A DNA stretch of 64,000 bases, taken from assembly GCA_026126105.1 (NCBI GenBank), contig JAHCJV010000001.1:1-64000 (forward strand), read 5' to 3'. A program made the position numbers and the translations under genes. Source of the stretch: Enhydrobacter sp. Lineage in GTDB: Bacteria > Pseudomonadota > Alphaproteobacteria > Reyranellales > Reyranellaceae. Shown piece after piece: positions 35,052 to 43,613 of the stretch (its first letter is position 1; each line of letters begins with the position of its first letter). The notes below the pieces were generated by a model. The model was given only the letters and a program-made list of their open reading frames with translations, had not been told where the DNA came from and ran no database searches.

Positions 35052-36164
35052 ATGTTCAACGAATTCACAATTGGCCGGCGCGCGCTGCTTGGCGGCGCAG
35101 CGGGCACCGCGGCGTTCGGGCTGGCGGCTACGGCCAACGCACAGAAGCCCATGGTCGTCGGCTTCATCTACGTCGGCCCGCGCGACGACTACGGCTACAA
35201 CCAGGCCCATGCAGAGGCGGCTGCGATCCTGAAGAAGATGCCGGGAGTGAAGATCGTCGAAGAGGAGAAGGTGCCCGAAACCGTCGCCGTCGAGAAATCG
35301 ATGGAAAGCATGATCAACCTCGACGGCGCGACGCTGATCTTCCCGACGTCGTTCGGCTACTTCGACCCGCACATGCTGAAGATGGCGGCCAAGTTCCCCA
35401 AGGTTCAGTTCCGGCATTGCGGCGGCCTGTGGACCGAGGGCAAGCATCCGGTGAACACCGGCAGCTACTTCGGCTACATCGACGAAGCGCAGTACCTTTC
35501 CGGCATCGTTGCGGGATCGACCACCAAGAGCGGCAAGCTCGGCTTCGTCGCCGCCAAGCCTATCCCCCAGGTTCTTCGCAACATCAACGCCTTCACGCTC
35601 GGCGCGCAGTCGGTCAATCCGAAGATCACCACCCAGGCAATCTTCACCGGCGACTGGGCGCTGCCGGTCAAGGAAGCCGAAGCAACGAACTCGATGGTCG
35701 CGCAGGGCGTCGATGTCGTGACCTGCCATGTCGACTCTCCGAAGGTCGTGATCGAGACGGCAGAGCGCGCCGGCATCTTTACCTGCGGCTACCACTGCAA
35801 CCAAGCCAAGCTCGCACCCAAGGGCTACCTGACCGGCGCCGAGTGGAACTGGGAGCGGATCTACGTCGACATGGTCGAGGCGATGAAGAAGGGCCAGGCC
35901 CCTGGCAACTTCGTGCGCGGCGGCTTGAAAGAGGGTTATGTCCGCAGCTCGGCCTACGGCCCGGCGGTGTCCGCGGCGGCACGGGAGAAGACCGACGCCG
36001 CCAAGGCGGCCATCCTGAGCGGCAGCCTGTCGATCTACAAAGGCGCGCTCAAGGACAACAAGGGCAACACCGTCATTCCGGCCGGTGCGTCGTACGTCAT
36101 CACCGAGCCCAAGCTCGAAGGCATGAACTACCTCGTCGAAGGCGTCATCGGCGCGACCTCGTAG
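35052..36164 (+). CDS. BMP family ABC transporter substrate-binding protein
   Basis: 370 residues from the ATG at 35052 (GAGGAAGAG upstream). The N-terminus FTIGRRALLGGAAGTAAFGLAATANA looks like a twin-arginine signal peptide. The mature part has VVGFIYVGPRDDYGYNQAHAEAA, the BMP/PnrA family start, and VGTDGxxx-like positions replaced by GVDVVTCHVDSPKVV. A C-terminal DAAKAAILSGSLSIYKGAL follows. BMP-type proteins bind nucleosides and other small N-rich molecules. The hydrolase encoded downstream points to a urea-like ligand such as biuret (inference). Confidence 0.9.
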   Translation: MFNEFTIGRRALLGGAAGTAAFGLAATANAQKPMVVGFIYVGPRDDYGYNQAHAEAAAILKKMPGVKIVEEEKVPETVAVEKSMESMINLDGATLIFPTSFGYFDPHMLKMAAKFPKVQFRHCGGLWTEGKHPVNTGSYFGYIDEAQYLSGIVAGSTTKSGKLGFVAAKPIPQVLRNINAFTLGAQSVNPKITTQAIFTGDWALPVKEAEATNSMVAQGVDVVTCHVDSPKVVIETAERAGIFTCGYHCNQAKLAPKGYLTGAEWNWERIYVDMVEAMKKGQAPGNFVRGGLKEGYVRSSAYGPAVSAAAREKTDAAKAAILSGSLSIYKGALKDNKGNTVIPAGASYVITEPKLEGMNYLVEGVIGATS

Positions 36165-36177
36165 AAGGCTTTCCTCT

Positions 36178-36300
36178 CTGGCGTAGCCGGGGAGGTGTCA
36201 GCGTCTTACGCTGACGAAGGGGTCATGGGCCGCACCGATACTGTTGCCCACGACCCCTCCGCCCCTTCGGGGCACCTCCCCAAGCTTCGCTTAGGGAGGA
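36178..36300. repeat. Nested inverted-repeat element before the first permease gene
   Basis: GGGGAGGTG (36189-36197) pairs with CACCTCCCC (36273-36281). Inside lie a hairpin GTCAGCG/CGCTGAC (36197-36203 with 36209-36215) and a stem GGGGTCATGGGC/GCCCACGACCCC (36219-36230 with 36246-36257, one mismatch). The result is a branched structure. The end of the element (TTAGGGAGGA) supplies the ribosome site of the permease at 36303. It is unrelated in sequence to the two palindromes in the ccm operon. Confidence 0.65.
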
Positions 36301-36302
36301 GC

Positions 36303-37346
36303 ATGAACATGACTACCACTCTCGAACGTGTCGCTGTCCCGGTGCTGGCCCTGCTGGCATCGGCCCTTCTGTTCGGCCTGCTGCTGGCGCTCTACGCGAA
36401 GGTCGATCCGCTGGAGGCGTTTGCGCTCATGTACCAGGGCGCGTTCGGCAGCTGGTTCTCGTGGCAGAACACCCTGACCCGCGCCGCGCCCTTGATCCTC
36501 ACGGCGCTCTGCACCGCGTTGCCCGCGCGGCTCGGGCTGGTGATCATCGGCAATGAGGGCGCGCTGGTGGCCGGCGGCGTGGCCGCCGCGGCGGCGGGTG
36601 TCGCAGTGTCGGGCGCACCGTCGCTCGTCGTGCAGATCATGATGGCGCTCGCCGCCATGATCATCGGCGGCCTCTGGATCGCTCTCGCGGGCGGCCTGCG
36701 GCAATGGCGCGGCGTGAACGAGACGATCTCGAGCCTGCTGCTGACCTACATCGCCATCGCGCTGATGAATCATTTCGTCGAGGGACCCTTGCGCGATCCG
36801 TCGAGCCTCAACAAGCCGTCGACCCATCCGATCGGCGACACCAACATGATCGGCACCATCAGCGGCACCGACGTGCATTGGGGCCTGGTGTTCGGCATCG
36901 TCGCCTGCGTCGCGATCTACGTCTTCCAGCGCTTCACCACCTGGGGTTTCGCCATGGAGGTGATCGGCGGCAACCCGAAGACCGCACGCATGATGGGTCT
37001 CAATGTCGATCGCTACGTGCTGCTCGCCTGTGGCGCGGGCGGCGCAGCGGCAGGGCTCGCCGGAATGATCGAGGTCGCTGCCGTCCATGGCCGCGCCAAC
37101 GCCTCGCTCGCGGTCGGCTACGGTTATTCAGGAATTCTCGTCTCCTTCCTCGCCCGCCATCATCCGATCGCCATCGTCCCGGTGGCGATCCTGCTCGGCG
37201 GCATCGGCGCTTCGGGCGGCCTGCTGCAGCGCCGGCTCGATCTGCCGGACGCGGCTGTCGTGGTGCTCCAGGGCATCATCTTCGTCGCCATCCTGGCGAG
37301 CGAAACCCTCTATGGCCGGCTGTGGAAGCCGAAGGCGGTCGCCTGA
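36303..37346 (+). CDS. ABC transporter permease of the BMP/nucleoside-type importer (first)
   Basis: 347 residues from the ATG at 36303, with GGGAGGA just upstream; longer starts would translate the repeat element. About nine helices; RLGLVIIGNEGALVAGGVAAAAAG and WRGVNETISSLLLTYIAIALMNHFVEGPLRDP are typical of YufP/NupP-like permeases. GFAMEVIGGNPKTARMMGLN is the cytoplasmic coupling loop. The stop overlaps the second permease start (TGATG). Confidence 0.9.
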   Translation: MNMTTTLERVAVPVLALLASALLFGLLLALYAKVDPLEAFALMYQGAFGSWFSWQNTLTRAAPLILTALCTALPARLGLVIIGNEGALVAGGVAAAAAGVAVSGAPSLVVQIMMALAAMIIGGLWIALAGGLRQWRGVNETISSLLLTYIAIALMNHFVEGPLRDPSSLNKPSTHPIGDTNMIGTISGTDVHWGLVFGIVACVAIYVFQRFTTWGFAMEVIGGNPKTARMMGLNVDRYVLLACGAGGAAAGLAGMIEVAAVHGRANASLAVGYGYSGILVSFLARHHPIAIVPVAILLGGIGASGGLLQRRLDLPDAAVVVLQGIIFVAILASETLYGRLWKPKAVA

Positions 37347-38272
37347 TGGACGACACGAGTCTCGGAATTTGGGGCGTGCCGCTCGCCATGCTCGCGGGCG
37401 CCATCAGGGTCAGCACGCCGTTCATTTTTGTGAGCATTGGCGAGTGCCTTACCGAACGGTCGGGCCGCATTAATCTCGGGCTCGAAGGCACCCTCGTGAT
37501 GGGCGCGATGAGCGCCTACGGCGTCGCCCTGATGAGCGGCTCGCCCTGGCTCGGCGTGCTGGTGGCGGCCATGGTTGGCCTGCTGCTGGGTGCACTGCAT
37601 GCCGGCATCTGCCAGCTGCCGCGGGTCAACGACATCGCCACCGGCATCGGCTTGATGCTTTTCGGCACCGGCCTGGCGTTCTTCCTCGGCAAGCCCTTCA
37701 TCCAGCCGAAGGCGCCCAATCTCGGCGCGATCGACCTCGGCTGGTGGAGCAGCATCCCGCAGGTCCGACAGGCGCTGCAGGTGAACTACCTCTTCGTCAT
37801 CGGCATCATCCTCGCCTTTGCGCTCGCCTGGGCGTTGAAGAACACGCGTTGGGGCCTGATCGTTCGGCTGGCCGGCGAGAGCGTCGACGCGGCCCTGGCG
37901 ATCGGCGCGTCGGTCAATCGGGTCCGGCTGATCGCGACATCGATCGGCGGGGCCTTCGCCGGCATCGGCGGCGCGTTCCTGTCGCTCTACTATCCGGGCA
38001 GCTGGAACGAGGGCCTGTCGAGCGGGCAGGGCCTGATGGCCGTGGCGCTGGTGATCTTCGCACGGTGGGACCCCGTGCGCTGCCTGTGGGCGTCGCTTCT
38101 GTTCGGCGCGGCCGGCGCGATCAGCCCGGCGCTGCAGTCGGTCGGCATCACCCAGGGCTACTACCTGTTCAGCGCTGCGCCCTATGTGCTCACCCTGGCC
38201 CTGATGATCGCCACCTGCTCGCCCGAGCGCAGCCTGCGCGGTGCGCCCGGCGAGCTCGGCGCCGTGAAGTAG
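37346..38272 (+). CDS. ABC transporter permease of the BMP/nucleoside-type importer (second)
   Basis: 308 residues, YufQ/NupQ-like: PFIFVSIGECLTERSGRINLGLEGTLVMGAMSAYGVAL near the N-terminus, then the coupling loop NTRWGLIVRLAGESVDAALAIGASVNRVR. GGAFAGIGGAFLSLYYPGSWNEGLSSGQGLMAVALVIFARW completes the family pattern. It forms a heterodimer with the preceding permease. Gene order (binding protein, two permeases, hydrolase, ATPase) puts an enzyme gene inside the transporter operon. Confidence 0.9.
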   Translation: MDDTSLGIWGVPLAMLAGAIRVSTPFIFVSIGECLTERSGRINLGLEGTLVMGAMSAYGVALMSGSPWLGVLVAAMVGLLLGALHAGICQLPRVNDIATGIGLMLFGTGLAFFLGKPFIQPKAPNLGAIDLGWWSSIPQVRQALQVNYLFVIGIILAFALAWALKNTRWGLIVRLAGESVDAALAIGASVNRVRLIATSIGGAFAGIGGAFLSLYYPGSWNEGLSSGQGLMAVALVIFARWDPVRCLWASLLFGAAGAISPALQSVGITQGYYLFSAAPYVLTLALMIATCSPERSLRGAPGELGAVK

Positions 38273-38281
38273 AGGACCGCC

Positions 38282-38956
38282 ATGCACGTCAAGTCCCGCC
38301 CCTACCCTTGGCCGTGGAACGGCGATCTGCGGCCGCAGAACACCGCGCTGATCGTGATCGACATGCAGACAGATTTCTGCGGCGTCGGTGGCTATGTCGA
38401 CAGGATGGGCTACGACCTGTCGCTGACGCGCGCGCCGATCGAGCCGATCCGGAAGCTGCTCGCGGCGACGCGCAAGTCGGGCTGGACCGTCATCCATACC
38501 CGCGAGGGCCATCGGCCCGACCTCAGCGACCTGCCGGCCAACAAGCGCTGGCGCTCGCAGCAGATCGGCGCCGGCATCGGCGATCCCGGCCCGTGCGGCC
38601 GCATCCTGGTGCGCGGCGAGCCCGGCTGGGAGATCATTCCCGAGCTCGCGCCGATCGCCGGCGAGCCGGTGATCGACAAGCCGGGAAAGGGCTCGTTCTG
38701 CGCCACCGACCTCGAGCTGATGCTGCGCACGCGCGGTGTCGACAATATCGTGCTGACCGGCATCACGACGGATGTGTGTGTCCACACCACGATGCGCGAG
38801 GCCAACGACCGCGGCTTCGAATGCCTGATCCTGGAGGATTGCACCGGCGCGACCGACGCCGGCAATCACGCCGCCGCGCTCAAGATGGTCGAGATGCAGG
38901 GCGGTGTGTTCGGCGCCGTCGCTCATTCGATGGCTGTGATCGAGGCGATCGGATGA
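38282..38956 (+). CDS. Isochorismatase-like cysteine hydrolase, probable biuret amidohydrolase
   Basis: 224 residues. The cysteine hydrolase triad region is intact: [13 protein letters not shown] (Asp27), [18 protein letters not shown] (Lys133/136) and [19 protein letters not shown] (Cys166). Whole stretches such as [38 protein letters not shown] and [14 protein letters not shown] closely match my memory of Rhizobium leguminosarum biuret hydrolase (BiuH). Related alternatives are ureidoacrylate amidohydrolase (RutB) and N-carbamoylsarcosine amidase types. Located between permease and ATPase genes of an importer, it probably hydrolyses the imported substrate and releases ammonia. Confidence 0.75.
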   Translation: MHVKSRPYPWPWNGDLRPQNTALIVIDMQTDFCGVGGYVDRMGYDLSLTRAPIEPIRKLLAATRKSGWTVIHTREGHRPDLSDLPANKRWRSQQIGAGIGDPGPCGRILVRGEPGWEIIPELAPIAGEPVIDKPGKGSFCATDLELMLRTRGVDNIVLTGITTDVCVHTTMREANDRGFECLILEDCTGATDAGNHAAALKMVEMQGGVFGAVAHSMAVIEAIG

Positions 38957-40461
38957 GCGCCCCCTCGCTCGAGCTGATCGGCTTCTCCAAGCGCTTCGGA
39001 ACGTTGGCAGCGCTCGACGACGTCTCGGTCAAGATCCAGGCGGGCGCCTTCCATGCGCTGCTGGGCGAGAACGGCGCGGGCAAGAGCACGCTGGTAAAAT
39101 GCGCCATGGGCTACTACGGCGCCGACGCGGGCGAGATCCTGCTGAATGGCCGCCAGATCACGATCGACCATCCCCGCCAGGCACATGAGCTGGGGCTGGG
39201 CATGGTTTACCAGCACTTCACTCTGGTGCCGAACATGACGGTGCTCGAGAATTTCGTTCTCTCGCGCGAGCACGTGCCGGCCGTGATCGATTGGGCGAGC
39301 GAGCGAAAGCTCCTGAAGGAGTTCTTCTCGACCACGCCATTCGCCGTGCCACTCGACACGCCGGTCGCCGATCTCGCTGCCGGCCAGAAGCAGAAGGGCG
39401 AGATCCTGCGCCAGCTCTACCTCAAGCGGAATCTGCTGATCCTCGACGAACCGACCTCCGTGCTGACGCCGGACGAAGCCGACGAGGTGCTGACAACACT
39501 CAAGAAGCTCACCCAGGACAAGAGCCTCACCATCGTCGTCATCACCCACAAGTTCCGGGAGGTGAACGCCTTCTGCGACACCGTCACCGTCCTGCGTCGC
39601 GGCAAGCTGGTCGGTACCAGACCGACGGCGGAACTCGACAACGATGCCATGGCCGAGATGATGGTCGGCCAGCGCGAGGCGCGCGCCGTCGTCGAGCGTG
39701 ACCAGCGCGATCCGGGCGAGCCAGTGCTGCAGGTCGAGGCGCTGTCGGTCGCCGACAATGTCGGGCAGCTCGCGGTCGAGGATTTGTCGCTCGAGGTCCG
39801 GGCGGGCGAAATCGTCGGCGTGGCGGGCGTTTCGGGCAACGGCCAGCGCGAGCTGGTGGAGACTCTGGCCGGCCAGCGTCACGCCCGGTCCGGTGGCATG
39901 AAGGTCCACGGCGAACGCTATACGGCGACCCGGCCGGAGATGATCCGGCACAAGATCGCTTGCCTGCCCGAGGAGCCGCTGCGCAACGCCTGCGTGGCGG
40001 AGATGTCGGTGGCCGAGAACATGGCGCTTCGCTCGTTCGACCAACCGCCGTCCTCACCCGACGGCATCCGCCTCCGCCGCGCGCCGATGCGAGACATGGC
40101 CCGCAGGCTGATCGAGGCCTATCGCGTGAAGACGCCCGGCCCTGACGCAGCGATCAAGGGACTTTCCGGCGGCAACGTCCAACGCGCGGTGCTGGCGCGC
40201 GAGCTGTCGAGCGAAGGCGATCTTCTTATCGTGGCCAATCCGTGCTTCGGCCTCGACTTCGCGGCCGTAGCGGAGATCCGCGCGCGGATCGTCCAGGCGC
40301 GCAACCGCGGCGCCGCCGTGCTGCTGGTCAGCGAGGATCTCGACGAGATCCTTCAGCTTTCCGATCGTATCGTCGTGATGTTCGACGGAAAGCTCGCGCT
40401 GCAGACACCTGGTGCGTCGGCAGATGTCGGCTCCATTGGCCGTGCAATGGCAGGGCACTGA
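38953..40461 (+). CDS. Double-domain ABC ATPase of the BMP/nucleoside-type importer
   Basis: 502 residues; start overlaps the hydrolase stop (ATGA). First domain: Walker [11 protein letters not shown]-loop YQHFTLVP, Walker [14 protein letters not shown] and H-loop VITHKF. The second domain has [16 protein letters not shown] in place of a full Walker A, signature [15 protein letters not shown] and [13 protein letters not shown]. This asymmetry is normal for the RbsA/MglA/YufO group. The first-domain signature is unusual ([15 protein letters not shown]). It completes the importer. Confidence 0.9.
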   Translation: MSAPSLELIGFSKRFGTLAALDDVSVKIQAGAFHALLGENGAGKSTLVKCAMGYYGADAGEILLNGRQITIDHPRQAHELGLGMVYQHFTLVPNMTVLENFVLSREHVPAVIDWASERKLLKEFFSTTPFAVPLDTPVADLAAGQKQKGEILRQLYLKRNLLILDEPTSVLTPDEADEVLTTLKKLTQDKSLTIVVITHKFREVNAFCDTVTVLRRGKLVGTRPTAELDNDAMAEMMVGQREARAVVERDQRDPGEPVLQVEALSVADNVGQLAVEDLSLEVRAGEIVGVAGVSGNGQRELVETLAGQRHARSGGMKVHGERYTATRPEMIRHKIACLPEEPLRNACVAEMSVAENMALRSFDQPPSSPDGIRLRRAPMRDMARRLIEAYRVKTPGPDAAIKGLSGGNVQRAVLARELSSEGDLLIVANPCFGLDFAAVAEIRARIVQARNRGAAVLLVSEDLDEILQLSDRIVVMFDGKLALQTPGASADVGSIGRAMAGH

Positions 40462-40537
40462 GGGTCGAACGCCCCCGGATTATTCCGGGACAGACCGGCC
40501 GAGAGGCAGGTTCACCGCCTCACGCAGGAAGAATCGG

Positions 40538-40867
40538 TCAGTAGAGCGCGCGATCGCGGCTCACATAGTGGCCGCGCTTCATCTCCTTGAAGAAATGCGG
40601 CACCTGCGGATGAGACACCGGCTTGCCGGTATCGTCGGGCAGCAGGTTTTGCTCCGATACATAGGCTACGTATGTGGTCTGCGCGTTTTCGGCCAGCAGA
40701 TGATAGAATGGCTGGTCCCGCCGCGGCCGGGCTTCCTCGGGGATCGACGCCAACCACTCCTCGGTATTGGCGAACACCGGATCAACGTCAAAGATCACGC
40801 CGCGGAACGGGTAAATCCTATGCTTCACCACCTGCCCGATGGCGAACTTGGCTGTGCGCATTTCCAT
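40538..40867 (-). CDS. hspQ: Heat shock protein HspQ (YccV-like)
   Basis: 109 residues from the ATG at 40867; a second ATG at 40861 is possible. The family pattern is complete: RTAKFAIGQVVKHRIYPFRGVIFDVDPVFANTEEWL, QPFYHLLAEN, TYVAYVSEQNLLPDDTGKPV and VPHFF. HspQ binds hemimethylated DNA in vitro and acts as a Lon enhancer/heat-shock factor in enterobacteria. It is a single gene, convergent with the transporter operon, with a weak hairpin (CCCGGA/TCCGGG) in the gap. Confidence 0.93.
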   Translation of the reverse strand: MEMRTAKFAIGQVVKHRIYPFRGVIFDVDPVFANTEEWLASIPEEARPRRDQPFYHLLAENAQTTYVAYVSEQNLLPDDTGKPVSHPQVPHFFKEMKRGHYVSRDRALY

Positions 40868-41077
40868 GGCGAAAGTATTACCCCCTTTGAGCCTCGCTGC
40901 AACGCATCCCGTGGGGTTCGTATCCACCTGCCTCGTGCAAGAATACGTTACTCCGGGTGGTCGGACCGCCTTCCTCCGCTTTACGCAAGATTGCGGCCAA
41001 ACAGCTCCGGCTGCAGCTTGGTTGACGTTGCCCGCCGGCTGTGGACTCTGAGGGGGGAATTTTTTCGGGGAGATGGA

Positions 41078-41926
41078 TTGGCCAAGGGTCTGAAGGTGCG
41101 CTTCTGGGGCGTGCGCGGCTCGATATCGTGCTCGGGCGCGGAGTATGCCCGCTATGGCGGCAACACCTCCTGCCTGGAGGTGACCGCAGGCGGCCGTCGG
41201 CTGCTGTTCGACGCCGGCACGGGAATTCGGCCGTTAGGGCTGGAGCTGGCGCGGCTGGCACCGCTGGATATCGATATCTATTTCACGCATACGCATCTGG
41301 ACCATTTGTCTGGCCTCACCTTTTTCGCGCCGCTGTTCGACGAGCGCAATTCGGTACGGATGTGGGCCGGCCATCTCGAGGCGCCCTACACGCTCAAGAA
41401 GGTCGTCAGCAACCTAATGCAGGCGCCGATCTACCCCGTGACGCTCGACATCTTCAAAGCTCAGGTGGCGTTCACCGAGTTCAAGGCGGGCGAGCCCCTG
41501 ATCTGCGGCGCGGTCAAGATGCTGACGGCGCCTTTAAACCATCCGAACGGCGCGACAGGCTATCGGATAGATTATGGCGGCAAGTCGATCTGCTACATCA
41601 CTGATACCGAGCACACGCCCGGCGAGCGCGACAAGACGATCGTCGAGCTTTGCCGCGGTGCCGACATCATGATCTACGACTCGAGTTACACCGACGCCGA
41701 ATACGAGCGCTACAAGAGCTGGGGCCACTCCACATGGCAGGAGGGCGTACGTGTGGCAGATGCCGCCGACGTGGGAACCCTCGCTATCTTTCACCACGAC
41801 CCCAGTCATAACGATGCGTTCATGGATGATGTCGCGCGCGAGGCGGCGGCACTGCGTCCCGGTACCGCGGCGGGAGGCCTGCCGCGAGTGATCGTCGCGC
41901 ACGAAGGCCTGACGCTCGCCCCATGA
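41078..41926 (+). CDS. Metallo-beta-lactamase-fold hydrolase
   Basis: 282 residues from a TTG at 41078, chosen because CGGGGAGA lies about 6 bases upstream and no ATG is available. KVRFWGVRGSISCSGAEYARYGGNTSC is the start of a family close to RNase Z/PhnP-like proteins and cyclic-nucleotide phosphodiesterases. The metal motif is FTHTHLDHLSGL (HxHxDH, about residues 70-76). YITDTEHTP, DIMIYDSSYTDAEY and IFHHDPSHND give the later Asp and His ligands. The substrate is unknown. Confidence 0.82.
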   Translation: MAKGLKVRFWGVRGSISCSGAEYARYGGNTSCLEVTAGGRRLLFDAGTGIRPLGLELARLAPLDIDIYFTHTHLDHLSGLTFFAPLFDERNSVRMWAGHLEAPYTLKKVVSNLMQAPIYPVTLDIFKAQVAFTEFKAGEPLICGAVKMLTAPLNHPNGATGYRIDYGGKSICYITDTEHTPGERDKTIVELCRGADIMIYDSSYTDAEYERYKSWGHSTWQEGVRVADAADVGTLAIFHHDPSHNDAFMDDVAREAAALRPGTAAGGLPRVIVAHEGLTLAP

Positions 41927-41939
41927 ACGAGGCTTGTTG

Positions 41940-42773
41940 ATGGGCATGCTGGGTCTGCGGGGCCGCTGGCGGCGGCTGGCGCTCGGACTACCTACGGTGC
42001 TGGGGCTGACACCGCGCGGCTGGTTCATTCCACACCGTTACGCCCCGCTCCTGCCGCCGCCGGGCGCCCAGCCGCCCTACCCGGCGGTCGAAGCGTTGTT
42101 CGACAGCCATACCGCCGCCTTCGAGGCGACGATCGACCTTATGGACAGCCACGCACCGGCCCTCGAGGCGATGCGAAACCTTCTCGATCAGGCCTGGTTT
42201 CCCTCGCTGGATGCCGCGGCAGCCTATGCGCTGGTCCGCGACCGCAAACCCCAGCATGTCGTGGAAGTGGGGTCCGGCCATTCGACGCGCATGCTTGCCA
42301 AGGCTCTTTGCGGTGTAGGTGAAATTTTTGCCATTGATCCTGCGCCACGCGCCGATATCGCAGGCCTGCCGGGCGTTCAAGTGGTGCCCTCGACGGTCCA
42401 GGCGGTGGGGCCGGAAGTGTTCGACCGCCTCGTCTCCGGAGACGTGCTGTTCATCGATTCGAGCCACATCCTGATGCCGGGCAGCGACGTCGACTTGCTT
42501 CTCAATCGCGTCTTACCGCGGCTGCCCGCGGGCGTGCTGGTCCATATTCACGATATCTTCCTGCCCTTCGACTACCCGTCGATCTGGGGCTGGCGTGCCT
42601 ACAACGAACAACAGGGAGTTCTGCCGCTGCTGACGACAGGAGCTTATGCGCCGGTTTTTTCGAGCGCCTGGGCGAGCCGGAAACTGGTTGAGCGTTTGGC
42701 GAGATCGGTCGTGCCGCGCCTGCCGTCGCCGCCCGGGGCATTAGCTACCAGCCTGTGGCTGGAAAAAAGATGA
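41940..42773 (+). CDS. Class I SAM-dependent methyltransferase (Methyltransf_24-like)
   Basis: 277 residues from the ATG at 41940, with GAGG about 7 bases upstream. The SAM-binding loop is HVVEVGSGHSTRMLAKAL (about 101-118) with EIFAIDPAP as the acidic strand end. DRLVSGDVLFIDSSHILMPGSDVDLLLNRVLPRLPAGVLVHIHDIF is characteristic of this subgroup. An N-terminal basic stretch and LTPRGWFIPHRYA may associate with membrane. Follows the MBL-fold gene after 13 bases. Confidence 0.82.
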   Translation: MGMLGLRGRWRRLALGLPTVLGLTPRGWFIPHRYAPLLPPPGAQPPYPAVEALFDSHTAAFEATIDLMDSHAPALEAMRNLLDQAWFPSLDAAAAYALVRDRKPQHVVEVGSGHSTRMLAKALCGVGEIFAIDPAPRADIAGLPGVQVVPSTVQAVGPEVFDRLVSGDVLFIDSSHILMPGSDVDLLLNRVLPRLPAGVLVHIHDIFLPFDYPSIWGWRAYNEQQGVLPLLTTGAYAPVFSSAWASRKLVERLARSVVPRLPSPPGALATSLWLEKR

Positions 42774-42876
42774 TGGCTGCCGTGTGGCGGGGGGTCCGGG
42801 CCCTCGCCTTGCCCTTTCCCCAATCGCAGCCTATGTAACTTGCAGGGACTGGGCTGCGGGCTGGCGGAGAGCCATC

Positions 42877-43593
42877 GTGGGTAATAACTACGACATCATT
42901 CTCATCGGCCTCGTCGCGATCTTCTTGATCTTGCGGCTGCGCTCCGTGCTGGGAAAACGTACCGGCAACGAACGGCCGCCCGCGCGCGACCCCTTCGCGC
43001 CTCCGACGCCTCCGCCGTCCGCCGGGCCGCCGCGTGCCGGCGACGCCCCCTCCGGCAACGATAACGTTGTCCCGTTGCCGAATCAGCGCCCGCCCCTCGC
43101 GGTAAACGCCCCGGGCGGGATTCGGTCGACAGTCCTTCCTACGGCCGTAGCGGGTACTGCGGCGATCCAGGCTGCCGATCCGGCCTTCGAGCCGACAGGC
43201 TTCGCTGCTGGCGCGCGTTCTGCGTTCGCGACGATCGTCGAAGCATTCGCAAAGGGCGATATCGGCCCGCTGCAAGCGCTTCTCGACCCCCAGACTTTCG
43301 CCAGCTTCAAGTCCGCGATTGAGGCGCGAGTCCAGCGGGGCGAGAAGGCTGAAACGACGTTGATCGGTTTTGAAGCTTCAGACATCGCGAGAGCGGAAAT
43401 GGAGGGCGGGTTCGCCGTAGTGACCGTTCGATTCGTCAGTGAGCAGATCAACGTCCTTCGCAACGCCGACGGCCAGATCGCTGACGGCAATCCCAACGAA
43501 GTGCAGAAAGTCATCGATCTCTGGACCTTCCGTCGTGACACAAGGTCCAGCGACCCGAATTGGCAGCTGATCAAGACTGAGAGCGAAGGCTGA
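42877..43593 (+). CDS. Tim44-like domain protein
   Basis: 238 residues from a GTG at 42877 with GGAGAG 6 bases upstream; a longer frame from 42784 lacks a site. One N-terminal membrane helix (YDIILIGLVAIFLILRLRSVLG), a Pro-rich linker, then the Tim44 domain: AFEPTGFAAGARSAFATIVEAFAKGDIGPLQALLDPQTFASF and VRFVSEQINVLRNADGQIADGNPNEVQKVIDLWTFRRD. Alphaproteobacteria carry such a gene next to mltA, as here. Role in envelope protein handling is suspected only. Confidence 0.88.
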   Translation: MGNNYDIILIGLVAIFLILRLRSVLGKRTGNERPPARDPFAPPTPPPSAGPPRAGDAPSGNDNVVPLPNQRPPLAVNAPGGIRSTVLPTAVAGTAAIQAADPAFEPTGFAAGARSAFATIVEAFAKGDIGPLQALLDPQTFASFKSAIEARVQRGEKAETTLIGFEASDIARAEMEGGFAVVTVRFVSEQINVLRNADGQIADGNPNEVQKVIDLWTFRRDTRSSDPNWQLIKTESEG

Positions 43594-43613
43594 AGGGGAG
43601 GTCAGACGTCCGC

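Noticed and set aside
42784..42876. N-terminal extension of the Tim44-like protein
   Set aside because: The GTG at 42877 has a well-spaced GGAGAG site, while the longer frame has none and adds residues without family similarity.
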